Part shown: positions 25,301 through 37,300 of the stretch, piece by piece | Layout: each line of letters opens with the position of its first letter | Numbering within the stretch: the first letter of the stretch is position 1 | Assembly: GCF_964199755.1 (NCBI RefSeq) | Contig: NC_133896.1 | Location: 71,210,642 to 71,274,641 of the forward strand | Reading direction: 5' to 3' | DNA length: 64,000 bases | DNA from: Larus michahellis | Taxonomy: Eukaryota; Chordata; Aves; Charadriiformes; Laridae | The notes under the pieces: generated by a model | Databases searched by the model: none | What the model was told of the DNA's origin: nothing | Seen by the model: only the letters and a program-made list of their open reading frames with translations | Made by a program: the position numbers and the translations under genes

Positions 25301-28300
25301 CTTAAAAGACCGTCTGAGCAGTTCCTCTCTAGAATGGAATACTGCAATAGGAATAATTAACCATCATTAATATTCTTTTGATTTCTACACCGTGGATTTT
25401 CATTCAGAGACTACAATGGCTTGAAAAAAAACCCAAAGAGTGCAATTTTTACCTACGGTTATAAAATTCTTCTTTAGGAAATACACATAATGCTGTACTC
25501 TATCAATACTACAGTAATGATAAAAGCCTGGATTGTAGGGTTTTTTTGAGCTGTTATAGGTGGCTCACTTAAAAATATTACCTTTACTCAAGCTCAGCAG
25601 TGGTAAAGTGTATTGGCCAAGGAAGTCATTTGCAACCAGAGATATCTCATCCTCCACACAGAAGCGTATCAATGCCAGTTCTGGAACTTGAACAGTAAAT
25701 GAGAAAGTTTCATCCCATCTAGGGTTCAAAGCTAATAAAAGGAGAAAATGCACAGCATCAAAATACCATTTCATTTATTCTACTTAATATATTAATTACT
25801 GTATCTGCTATCACTAGTCTGAACTGGTAAAGTTTTGTTCTTCTTCCCTGTGACCATTTAAATAAATGATGATACTGCCACTAACTAAAGTGGTATGTAG
25901 GTCACATCTGTTGTATATATTATGGAGTTAAAACTGTCAGATGGAAGCTCTCAGAATGAAGCAGAGAGCTTGGGACTTGCCTGCAGTATGCAGGCCAGCC
26001 CTTTCTAAGGATTTGTCATGTATTGTCATGTACATAATACTGTAAATCAAAAGCCTAAGAAAGTTGATGTCATCTCTTAGATAAGAGCAAGATGGGATAG
26101 CAATAGCCAGGTTAAGAACCTCTGCTCAACTTAAATTTTCCTACAGCCATACCAGTTTCATGTTTCTGACAAAGTTTATCCTCTTACAGTGTTGGCAATA
26201 AGGCAGAAACTAAATAAAATTAGGTAATAAAAAGTGATCATTTGACAAAAAATACAAAAAGAGGATGTGGAATAGGAAGGGGGTGCTTTGTCTTAAGCAA
26301 TGTTCATACAGAGAGAAAAAGAAATTCATGGGTCAATTTAAAACAGCAGCCATCTACAAAAAGGAAAAAGGAAAAAGGAAAAACAGAAGACGGAGGCACA
26401 GAAGAAGGGAGATCACAGGGAACTTTTAGTCTGAGACATCAAGCAGATCTATATGATAAATGTAAAGGGGTGCTCAAAGACAACTACAAAGAGTACACAC
26501 TTCCCCTGTCAAGCAATTAAGGGACCAGTCAGTCCTACTAGAAACTTCATAGGAGCTAAGTGATGAAGTCACAGAAATTTCTTCAGAAAAAATGTCTTTA
26601 AATTTAACACTTGGTGGACTGCTTTTGGCTGGGATAGGGTTAATTTTCTTCATATCAACCTGTATGGTGCTATGTTTTGGATGTATAACGAAAACAGAGT
26701 TGATAACAAACCAATGTTTTATCTGTCGCAGAGCAGAGTTTACACAATGTCAAGGACTTCTCTCTTTCTTATGCTGCAACCCACCCCTCGCCCCCCATGC
26801 CAGCCAGCAGCCTGGGGGTACACAAGAAGCTGGGAAGAGGCACAGCTGGGACAGCTGACCCCAACTGACCAGAAGGGTACCCCAAGCCATATAACATCAG
26901 GCTCAGTGTAAAAAAGGTGGGGGAAAGAAGGAGGAAGGGCAGACATTCGGAGCTACAGTGTCTGTCTTCCCAAGTCACCATAGTGTGTGATGAAGCCCTG
27001 CTTTCCTGGAAATGGCTAAACACCTGCCTGCCGATGGGAAAGCAGTGAATGAATTCTTTATTTTGCTCTGCTTGCTCACACAGCTTTTGCATTACATATT
27101 AAACCATCTTTATCTCAATTCAAGAGTTTTAACACTTTTCTCCTTCCAACTCACTCCCCTAACCCACTGGGTGAGAGTGAGCAGGCAGCTGTATGGGGCA
27201 GAGCTGCCATCCAGGGTGAGCCCACAAGAGCGGGTAAAGACAATGCATTCCATCTTCCTTCAGGAGAGTGCTTCCTCAACCTACTAGTCTGAAAAAATGG
27301 CACATAGCATGAACTTCTGCTACAGATTTTGTGCCAGAAGATCCTGGTCTAGAGAGAAATAATCACAGTCTCTGGAAGTACATAAGAGCTTCTTGGGCTG
27401 GAAAAATGGTAATTCTTTATAAAATATTATTGTGCTTTTTTCACAGTCAAGAGAATAAAACTGATGCTCACCATTGCTTTTTATAACACTAGATTTTTTT
27501 TTTGTTTGATCTTCTGGCACACCGTAAATTTCTATGTGCACTAAAGGGTCAGCTTTGTTAGTCTTCGACAGGTTACTGGGTGGTAGCTGGTGACCACTGA
27601 TGAGCTGGAAAATTAAAGTTGTAGCATACTGAAATAACTGTAAGAATGAACTCTATAGAGTAGCCATAAAAAGTTATAAAAATACATATTAAACATAATA
27701 AAATTAAGAATATGGTGTTCCCATTTAATTTAATTCTTGTCTAATTTCACAGAATCATATAATTGTTTAATAATTGGGTTGGAAGGGACCTTTAAAGGTC
27801 GTCTAGTCTAACCCCCATGCAATGAGCAGGGACATCTTCAACTAGATCAGGTTGTTCAGAGACCCTTCCAACCTGATCTTGAATGTTTCCAGGGATAGGG
27901 TATATCTACCATCTCTCTGGGCAGCCTGGCCCTGTGTTTCACCACCATCATGGTAAAAAAAATAAAATCTGATATCATGCTTTAAATAATAATTTTCAGA
28001 ATTAAGTTACTATTCAACAACCAGACATAAAAATTATATTTGGTCACCATGCAAAATAATAACATTGGAGGAATCAGTCTGATGATTTTTGCATTTTCAG
28101 AGATCAAGCTCATGAATTCCTATTAAAACTGTGTCTAGTGGACCAGTGCTAACAACCATGGTGACATCAGCATTGTGTTACAGGGTAGTGGTGGACTGCC
28201 TCACCTGTGTTCCTTCTTTTTCACAGTAACACATAAAAACTCTGCATTTAGTAGACTCCCTGATGTTTTTCTCCTTAATTTAGTTAGCTACCTGGAAATT

Positions 28301-31300
28301 TTGCCTCAGACTGCCTTGTAATCTGGCACCCAGCCTAGGAAAGGATTTATGAAAGTCACAACTTTGTCTGCTTTCTATCTGTATTTCAGGACACCTAGGA
28401 GATAATAACCATCTGTACAATAATCTGATTTTTAGAAATCAGTGTATGGAATGTATCAAGAGAGACAGACAAGCCTGCAAGCCTAAGTGAAAGATATGAC
28501 TGTTATGATCCAGATTTCAGGACTAAGCATCAAAACTCATGATACAGATTCTTATTCCCCTGTCAACGACCAAAAAATCAAACACTACAAATTCCACCTT
28601 TTGATTAGATATTTGCTGTGACACCTTGCTCCAAGTTCTAGCCTGAAACTTTGAAAAGCAGTGGCTGACCAAACCCTGATGCCGTTCACTTTCTTCCTAG
28701 AAAATAGCTACTAGCTTCAGTAGAAACCTTTGCAAGATGCAAGCACTGATGGACTGCCCACTTAGAACCAGGGGACCTTCTTTGACATGTCCTGAATGTC
28801 ATGACTACAATTCAGCCACATTGACCAAGTCCTGCTTCCCACTCTTACCCCATTGCTAGACCCAGTCGAAGTCTCCCACAAGGTGGGAAAAGAGCAAGCT
28901 CTTCTCAGCACACTATGACCCAAATTCATAAATCAAATCGATTTTTGAGACCCAAGCTGGAGCAGGCATACAGAGAGAGTAGTAAATAATATGGTAGGCT
29001 CAGAAGTTTCCATATTAAATACCTTGAATATTTGTATTTCTTCTTCAAAGGCTATATGCTTCTTGATGATGGGAATTGTGCCACATCAGGTTAAGAAGGT
29101 TATTGAATTCAGTCAAATTGGGCCCTGTGTGATTTTTGTGTTCACTTATGTTCTTCTTTTCATTTATTCAGTCAGTCAGTTCGAAAGACTTGACCTCTAA
29201 ATGTTTTATACCCTTGCCCTCTAACTGTCAAGCAATTTCTCCATTCATCAAGTTAGTAACTCTTCTTCAGCAGAAAATGTTTTTCCTTTGACTCTTGCTC
29301 CTAACTCTTTCTGTCTTCAACCAGCATTTCCTGTTTTTTGTTGCTGATTCTATGACTGAGGCTCTCTTTGCCCTACAGTCTCTCAGCTGGTGAGATGCCA
29401 TTGCTTCTTTGTAACCTGCATTACTGTCATGATTTAGGCAAACCAGTTGTCCTCAAACCAGGACAACTACCCAGCCTGTCGTCTCAGTCTATGTCCTCAG
29501 TCTAAAAAGCTGCCTTTCTCTTTTCCAATTTCTTCCAAACTCAGACATTTCCTTCCCATTGTCAATGATCTTGTCCGTCTCCTGCATTGCAATTGGGGAT
29601 TTTTCCTCACCTCAATTAACTCCAGCTTTATACAAATAAGGGTTAAAATAACTGATGTATATGCATGGGTGCTTGAAATCATCCAGTAATGTCTGTTCAT
29701 AATTGGTATGCTCACTGTTAGGACACTAAAATGTTCTTGATTAAGTGCATCCATTATGTAAGTATTTTATAATTGTTATTATCTAATGTTTTATCCCAGT
29801 ATTTATTTCTCTGAAAGAAACAAAATAGCAATTATGCACTAATTTTATGCTAATTAAATTTTATTTATGCAAGTAGTGTACTGTGTAATCAGAAATTGCA
29901 CTTTTTCGTTGGGATAAGGTAGTTTTCTAACTAGTGAACAATTATAAAACATCTACTTGACCTCAAAAGAAGGGTTTTTCTAACCCATTAGTTTTAAATG
30001 ACATGTATTTCTAATATTTTTAAGAAGTAAATGAGATTTGAAATTAAGAGAAGTAGAAATAATTCAAAGGCCTAATGCTTCACCACCCTTTTTGCACTTA
30101 TTTATATCATTTTAGAATGATAAATAATCTTTTATGTATGCATAGGAAGATGATGAAACTTAAAAGACGCATAAAGCTTCCTATCGTATCTTTAAGCGTT
30201 TCCATTTATCAATTAGCATTATAATAGCACATGGGGTATTACTAATACTTAAAGAGAATAACACCAAAAGTGCACATTTTATTTCTGAGTTTTCAGAGTT
30301 CAATCCTCACAACTGTAAGTGACAAGTCCCTTTGTCAGCTACACTTGTGGCACAATGCAAGGTATATTTATATTTCTGTACAAAGCACTGTGAAAGATCC
30401 TGTCTTTTTACAAACTCTTATAACTTCTGAACACCTACATGAGTGAACTACAGATGGGAAAACATCCAAGCAGCAATAGATACTATATGAGAGTTTTAAC
30501 ATGTTATTAAAAAAACAATATTAATCTTCCCAACAACCAGGAATGGGGATAAAATAAGAAACCAATAATAGACAATAAATAGGTCTGAACTACGTCATGT
30601 TTGATTTCACATTTTATGGAACAAACCAACAATTCACTAAGCTTACCCTTATTGACAGAGACATTGGTTTACTGTATCTTCCCACATTTTGTGGGGTAAA
30701 TGTTGAATTGTGTTTCCTCAAGAATTCTGGTTTCAGAACATAGCCACAGCCACCATTGTCTAGGAACTTTCCGTTTTGCAATTCCATTTGTACTCCTGGT
30801 GTCTGGAAATTTAAGGCCACTATAAAAATAAATAAATAAATGTTGATTTTAGTGAATTGGAGTTGATAACATTTTATAAAACAACTCTCTGTAAATAAAA
30901 GTGAAAACAAAAACAAAGGAGATTAAAAAACGTATATCTTTCAAATCATATGTAAAATCCTGTTATTTCTCTTAAATTTAGCAGTATTCAATAATGAATG
31001 ATTTATATAAAAGAAGTGCACTATTTAAAACTGCATTATATATTCAGAATTACTCTATAGATCTTTTTTACGCTGCAGTGTGTTTTCTCTTTTCTTTCTA
31101 AATTAGACCTTGGAGAATATGAAATGAGAGATCTGCTTTCCCTCTGAGGACTAAATTCACATACTAGTTTTCTCTGCAAGACCCTGCACCCTGAACCTGC
31201 TTACAAAGTTCTGGTGCAGAAGGCAAAAACATAGGATTGTAACTAACCTTAGTTATGGTGCAGAATTCATTACAAAAGCATGTCACACAGAGATCAAGAA

Positions 31301-34300
31301 GCTTTAGTTTAGAGTTAGAATGTTCAGCACAAATACATATAAGTTTATAGAATTAGAAGGAATTTTTAAAGTGTTCTTAAATTTATGTGAGCAAACTGTC
31401 TTCAAGCTTATTCTTCCAGTACTGGTGTTTGTTGTTAGTATACACCTGACAGATTTTCCTTTCCTTGGAAGCTCAAAATATTTTTGCTTTGCTGCAGCAG
31501 CAATAATAAAATAACACACTTCTCATCAACAGGATATTGTAATTCATGAGATAAAGCCAACATTGTAATAGACCTGTTTAATGAAATTTTCCCCTATTAC
31601 AGTACATTGGAGCTTCCTGTCACATTCAAAATAGAAAAAGCGCAAGTCAAATCACTGAAGTGATAACATGACATGTGTTAAATAGAAAATGATAAAAAGT
31701 CATTTACTTGATGGCTTGGCAGGAAAAAAAAAATGAAGACTTTCAGCAGTACAAGTGACTCCTCATAATAATTCAGGAAGAGGACCTTAATACATGTTCC
31801 TATGAGATAATATAAATGTATTCAATGAACATTTGGCAGAATTCAGAAATCCTTATCTCATGTGGAAAATGCAAGAAATTTGGATCTGTTTCACTGCAAA
31901 AATTATTTGTTTCTCCACTCCTTTGATGAACCTTTAAAAAAATTCTGTAGTAAATGACACAAATAGGAACAGATCTGTAGAGTGAAGCAGCTGGTACTAC
32001 GGACCTAATGTTTGCACTACGCATGTTTTCAGTGGGGTTACTTCAGAAGAGCTCTAGCCTGGTCCCATGGCCTCAATAACAATTACTGGCTGGAATACAT
32101 CAAGTGCTCCCAGAGTGCATCCTCTGTTTCATCTGAAAGGAATCCCATCTGTGCTAGCTGAGATTGCTCTGCAACATGAACCAACGTGCAGTAAATAGGA
32201 ACAACTAGGAATCTTGTCTAAAAAACCCCCAAACAAACAAAGAACAAAAACCAACAACACAGCACAACATGCACTCCTGCTTTGAACTAAAAGCTAATGT
32301 AGATGCAGACATAGATTCTGTGTGAATATGCAAAGGAACTTTAAGCTTATTTTACCTTTGACAACAGACACTAAACTTCAAAATATGGATATTGCCCATT
32401 GCACACCATTGCCTGTTTTATTCTCTTAGTATAGTTTTGGCAATGGTTCACAATTTGGACTTCATGACTCAACAAATCACCCAGAAACAGACCCAAATAT
32501 GGTGTTATATGGCCCTTGTTGGATCTTAACACATTGATTCAAGCAGTGCAATGAACACTACAGAGCTACAACGCCGAGGACACTTGACGCCTAGGTCCTG
32601 ACATGATCTACAGGTAACCCATGATCTCTCAGTACAATAGGCAATTCCTAGGCCATAGTTTCAGAATACGTGGTTTAAAAAGTGTAACTGAAATTAGGCA
32701 AATCGAACAGCCATAGCTTCAAATAGCAGCTTACGCCTGATGAAACAAATTACATGATTGCACATAATGAGACTGTTGCTAAATTTGCCAAGCTTCATAG
32801 GCTACCAAGCAGGAAAATCTGATTTAACAACAGAAACAAGCAAAAGAGAATACTTTACATTTTACCATATTAGGAAAATTACTTTTGCAACACAAGTGAA
32901 GAGCAACATTATTATGGGTTGATATCTTCAAACATCAATACTATACTTTTACTTAATTTAATTTTACCTTAGAATAAGTTAAAAACACACTGAACAGTAG
33001 TTTTAATTTACCTACTGAGTTCCTGGTATTGCAAGTTGTAACTTGATTAAAGTAAGTGAATGTGAAATTTTGCATTATATTCTCCGAGATGCATACCTCT
33101 ACTACAACTGCCTGCAAGGTTTACAGCTGCTTGGGGCCTCCTAGGACAATGTTTTATGGTATACTGTTGATACACAGTTTTTCTTTTTAATCAGATGCAG
33201 TTATAACCCTTACACATTTTGAGAAATAACAAGGTTCGTAAATTAAGACCTGTTTTCCATTGTCTACCAGTGTGATCTTAGCAACACCTTTCTTGCAAGG
33301 AAGACTGAATTTCTATCCAACATTTCATCTCAGTTTTGCTGAATTCAAGAACAGAACTGTCAATAGCATGCTTTGTATTGAGGTTTTATGAAACAGTAAG
33401 AATTTAATGCATGGACAAGAGTGCTTTAAACTGCTAATATCTTGTGGAAAGAAACACAAATATGTCTACTATGAAACTATCTGAACAATACATAATCTTA
33501 ACATATGGTTTTCATGGCACTTAAGTTTAATGCTTTGTAAGTTAAACTTTCTCCTCAGTCCTTCCATTAAGCACAAAAAGCCTGTTAATAATGGCATCAA
33601 AATCAAAACAGCAGAGCAAAACCTGGGCTTGGAGGACAACCTGAGCAAAGGAATTCCTCAGTGTGGTTCCTGCCTCTGAAATGGAACCAAGTCTTCCTGG
33701 AACCACGAGGCCAAGATTTAATAGTCATATCTTCTTGCAAAGTACCAGAGCTGCCATGGTTGTCCCTGTTGGCCCCGGATGTAAATAATTTCATATAGCA
33801 AATGTGAGTGAGGAAAAAGCCTGTCTCCAAGAAGGTGAAACAATCCATAATGCAGAGGAACACAAAGGGTACATTTTATCCCAAACCTCTGTATCACAAG
33901 CAGTTAACTGAAGTCAGTTTCACAACTAATTGCAGAACTAACCACAATCCTTGTATTCAAATACAGCATCTTCCATAAGCACTGCCATTCAAGACACAAT
34001 TGACTTTTAGACTGAAAGCAAAAGCTTTTGAAAACCAAAGTTAGCACTGGGGTTCTTAGATTTCTAAGTGATGATGATCTGAAGGCAGTTAAGGAAACCT
34101 GCATGTCTTTTGTCTGTGATGATGCCTCTCAATTAATATTCCTATTGGGACTTTTAAATTGTCATTTTTTTATTTTTTATTCTTTGCTTCCTGGTTCTTT
34201 TAGCTATATTGCAACTGTAAGTTTTAATATATTTTCTGCATTTAAAAGGGAAGATTTAAAAATGGATAAGCACATGTTTCTCACTGATTTTCCTTAAAAA

Positions 34301-37300
34301 TAGTTACTTAATTGCACTTTATGCCATTTAAAATCCATCTCAAAATGTCTGAATATTATGCAATCTCCAAAAATATCATATGCAAAAAGCACTCAGTGCC
34401 AATGTTCCTATCTCCATGATTTACTTCACTCATTTGAGTTTAATGGCATAGAATAGATCACACTTACAGCTCTTTGATCAGTCTTGTTGCCATCCTCTCA
34501 GGTCTTTCTAATTGTCTCTGTTTTAAAATGGGCTGCTCACAATGAATGCAACGCATCTTCTGCTCCTTAGATATCCAAAATTTGAACTGAATTCCACATA
34601 GACTGGGAAACACTACAAAGACAGGACCATGTCCTAGTGATCTGGCATATTTTGTCTTTGGTTATGAGATGATCTATGTGATTGGATTTGAAGACACTGC
34701 CATTTCATGTCAGCACTCCCAGCTAGGCATTGACTGTCTATCCTTTCTTTTCCCATGCGGGTCACAGCTGCACCCAAACCATCACTGCCCAAATTTACAG
34801 AAATATTTTCAGAAGTCCTTACATGACTGGGTAGTCCACATTACTTTTTTCAAAGTGATGTAGGTGGCTTTTAAAAATTTTCATCCATAGGCTGAATAAA
34901 CAGCATGCTAACTGAGTATGAGTTGACTCAAAATGGGGATGAAAACGGGGAATATTCAGTCATCATCTTATGTTGAAACCAACTGAACACATCTGGAGGA
35001 AGGATAAACTGTAACATAGAATCACAGAGTCATAGAATTGTTTAGGTTGGAAGGGACCTTAAAGTTCATCTAGTTCCAAGCCCCCTGCCACAGGCAGGGA
35101 CACCTCCCACTAGACCAGGTTGCTCAAAGCCCCATATAACCTTGACCTTCCAGAAATGGGGCATTCACAACTTCTCTGGGCAACCTGTTCCAGCGTCTCA
35201 CCACCCTCACAGGAAAGAATGTCTTCCTAATATCTAATCTAAATCTACCCTCTTTCAGCTTAAAACCGTTACCCCTCATCCTATCATCGGTCGGGGAAAA
35301 AGACTGGCCTGGCTAAACAGGGAGCTAGTGTTGCAACTTAGGGAAAAAAAGAGGATCTATGGCCTCTGGAAGGAAGGGCAGGCCACTCGAGAGGACTACA
35401 AAGAGGTAGTGAAGCTATGTAGGGAAAAAATCAGGAGGGCCAAAGCCCAGCTAGAACTAAACCTGGCTTCTGTTGTCAAGGACAACGAAAAAAGTTTCTA
35501 TAAATATATTAGCAAAAAGAAGAGGACTAAGGATTATCTCTGTCCTCTAGTAGATGGGGCCGGCAACATAGTGACCAAGGATGAGGAAAAGGCTGAGGTA
35601 CTGCCATCTTTGCCTCAGTCTCCAGCAGTAGGACCAGTTGTTCCCTGAGTACCCAGACCCCTGAGCTAGAAGACAGGGATGGGGAGCAGAATGAAGCCCC
35701 TGTAATCCAAAGGGAAATGGTTAGGGACCTGCTTCAGCACCTGGAGGTGCACAGATCTATGGGACCGGACGGGATCCACCCAAGGGTATTGAAAGAGCTG
35801 GCGGAAGTGCTCGCCAGGCCACTTTGCATCATTTATGAGCAGTCCTGGACAACCGGGGAGGTCCCAGCTGACTGGAGGTTAGCAAATGTGACACCCATCC
35901 ACAAGAAGGGCCGGAAGGAGGATTCAGGGAACTACAGGCCAGTCAGTCTGACCTCGGTGCCTGGGAAGGCCATGGAACAGATCCTCCTCAGTGCCATTAC
36001 ATGGCACATGCAGGAGAACAGGGTGATCAGGCCCAGTCAGCATGGGTTTGTGAAAGGCAGGTCATGCTTATCAAACCTAATATCCTTCTATGATAAGGTG
36101 ACCCACTTAGTGGATGAGGGAAAAGCTGTGGATGTTGCCTACCTGGATTTTTGCAAAGCTTTTGACACTGTTTCCCACAGCATTCTCCTGGAGAAACTGG
36201 CTGCTCATGGCCTGGACAGGTGTACTCTTCGCTGGGTAAAAAACTGGCTGGATGGCCGTGCCCAGAGAGTGGTGGTAAATGGAGTTAAATCCAGTTGGTG
36301 TCCAGTCACAAGTGGTGTCCCCCAGGGCTCGGTGCTGGGGCCGGTTCTCTTTAATATCTTTCTCAATGATCTGGATGAAGGGATCGAATGTACCCTCAGT
36401 AAGTTCACAGATGACACTAAACTGGGCGGGCGTATTGATCTGCTTGAGGGTAGGTTGGCTCTGCAGAGGGATCTGGACAGGCTGGACCGATGGGCTGAGA
36501 CCAATGGTATGAGGTTCAACAAGGCCAAGTGCCGGGTCCTGCACTTGGGTCACAACAACCCCATGCAGCGCTACAGGATTGGGGTGGAGTGGCTCAAAAG
36601 CTGCCTGGCAGAAAAGGACCTGGGGGTGTTGGTTGACAGCCGGCTGAATATGAGCCAGCAGTGTGCCCAGGTGGCCAAGAAGGCCAACAGCATCCTAGCC
36701 TGTATCAGGAATAGTGTGGTGAGCCAGATTAGGGAAGTGATCATCCCCCTGTACTCGGCACTGGTGAGGCCCCACCTTGAGTACTGCGTTCAGTTTTGGG
36801 CCCCTCGCTACAAGAGGGACATTGAGGTGTTGGAGCGTGTCCAGAGAAGGGCTACAAAGCTGGTGAGGGGTCTGGAGGACAAACCTTATGAAGAACGACT
36901 GAGGGAGCTGGGGTTGTTTAGCCTGGAGAAGAGGAGGCTGAGGGGAGACCTTATCACCCTCTACAACTACCTGAAAGGAGGTTGTAGAGAGATGGGGGCT
37001 GACCTCTTCTCCCTGGTGACAAGTGATAGGACGAGAGGAAACGGGTTCAAGTTACGTCAGGGGAGGTTTAGATTGGATATTAGGAAACATTTTTTCACTG
37101 AAAGGGTTATTAAACATTGGAATAGGCTGCCCAGGGAGGTGGTGGATTCACCATCCCTGGAGGTGTTTAAAAAAAGGGTAGATGGGGCACTTAGGGACAT
37201 GGTTTAGAAGTGGTTTTTGTCAGGGTAGGTTAAAGGTTGGACTTGATGATCTTAAAGGTCCCTTTCAACCTCAGCAATTCTATTATTCTATGATTCTATG

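Noticed and set aside
26592..27287. Several 68-107 codon frames on both strands
   Set aside because: They lie within the LTR and its edges and reflect its GC-rich composition; no retroviral protein is present.
36107..36553. Minus-strand frames of 148 and 107 codons inside the young CR1
   Set aside because: They are shadows of the CR1 reverse-transcriptase frame on the plus strand.
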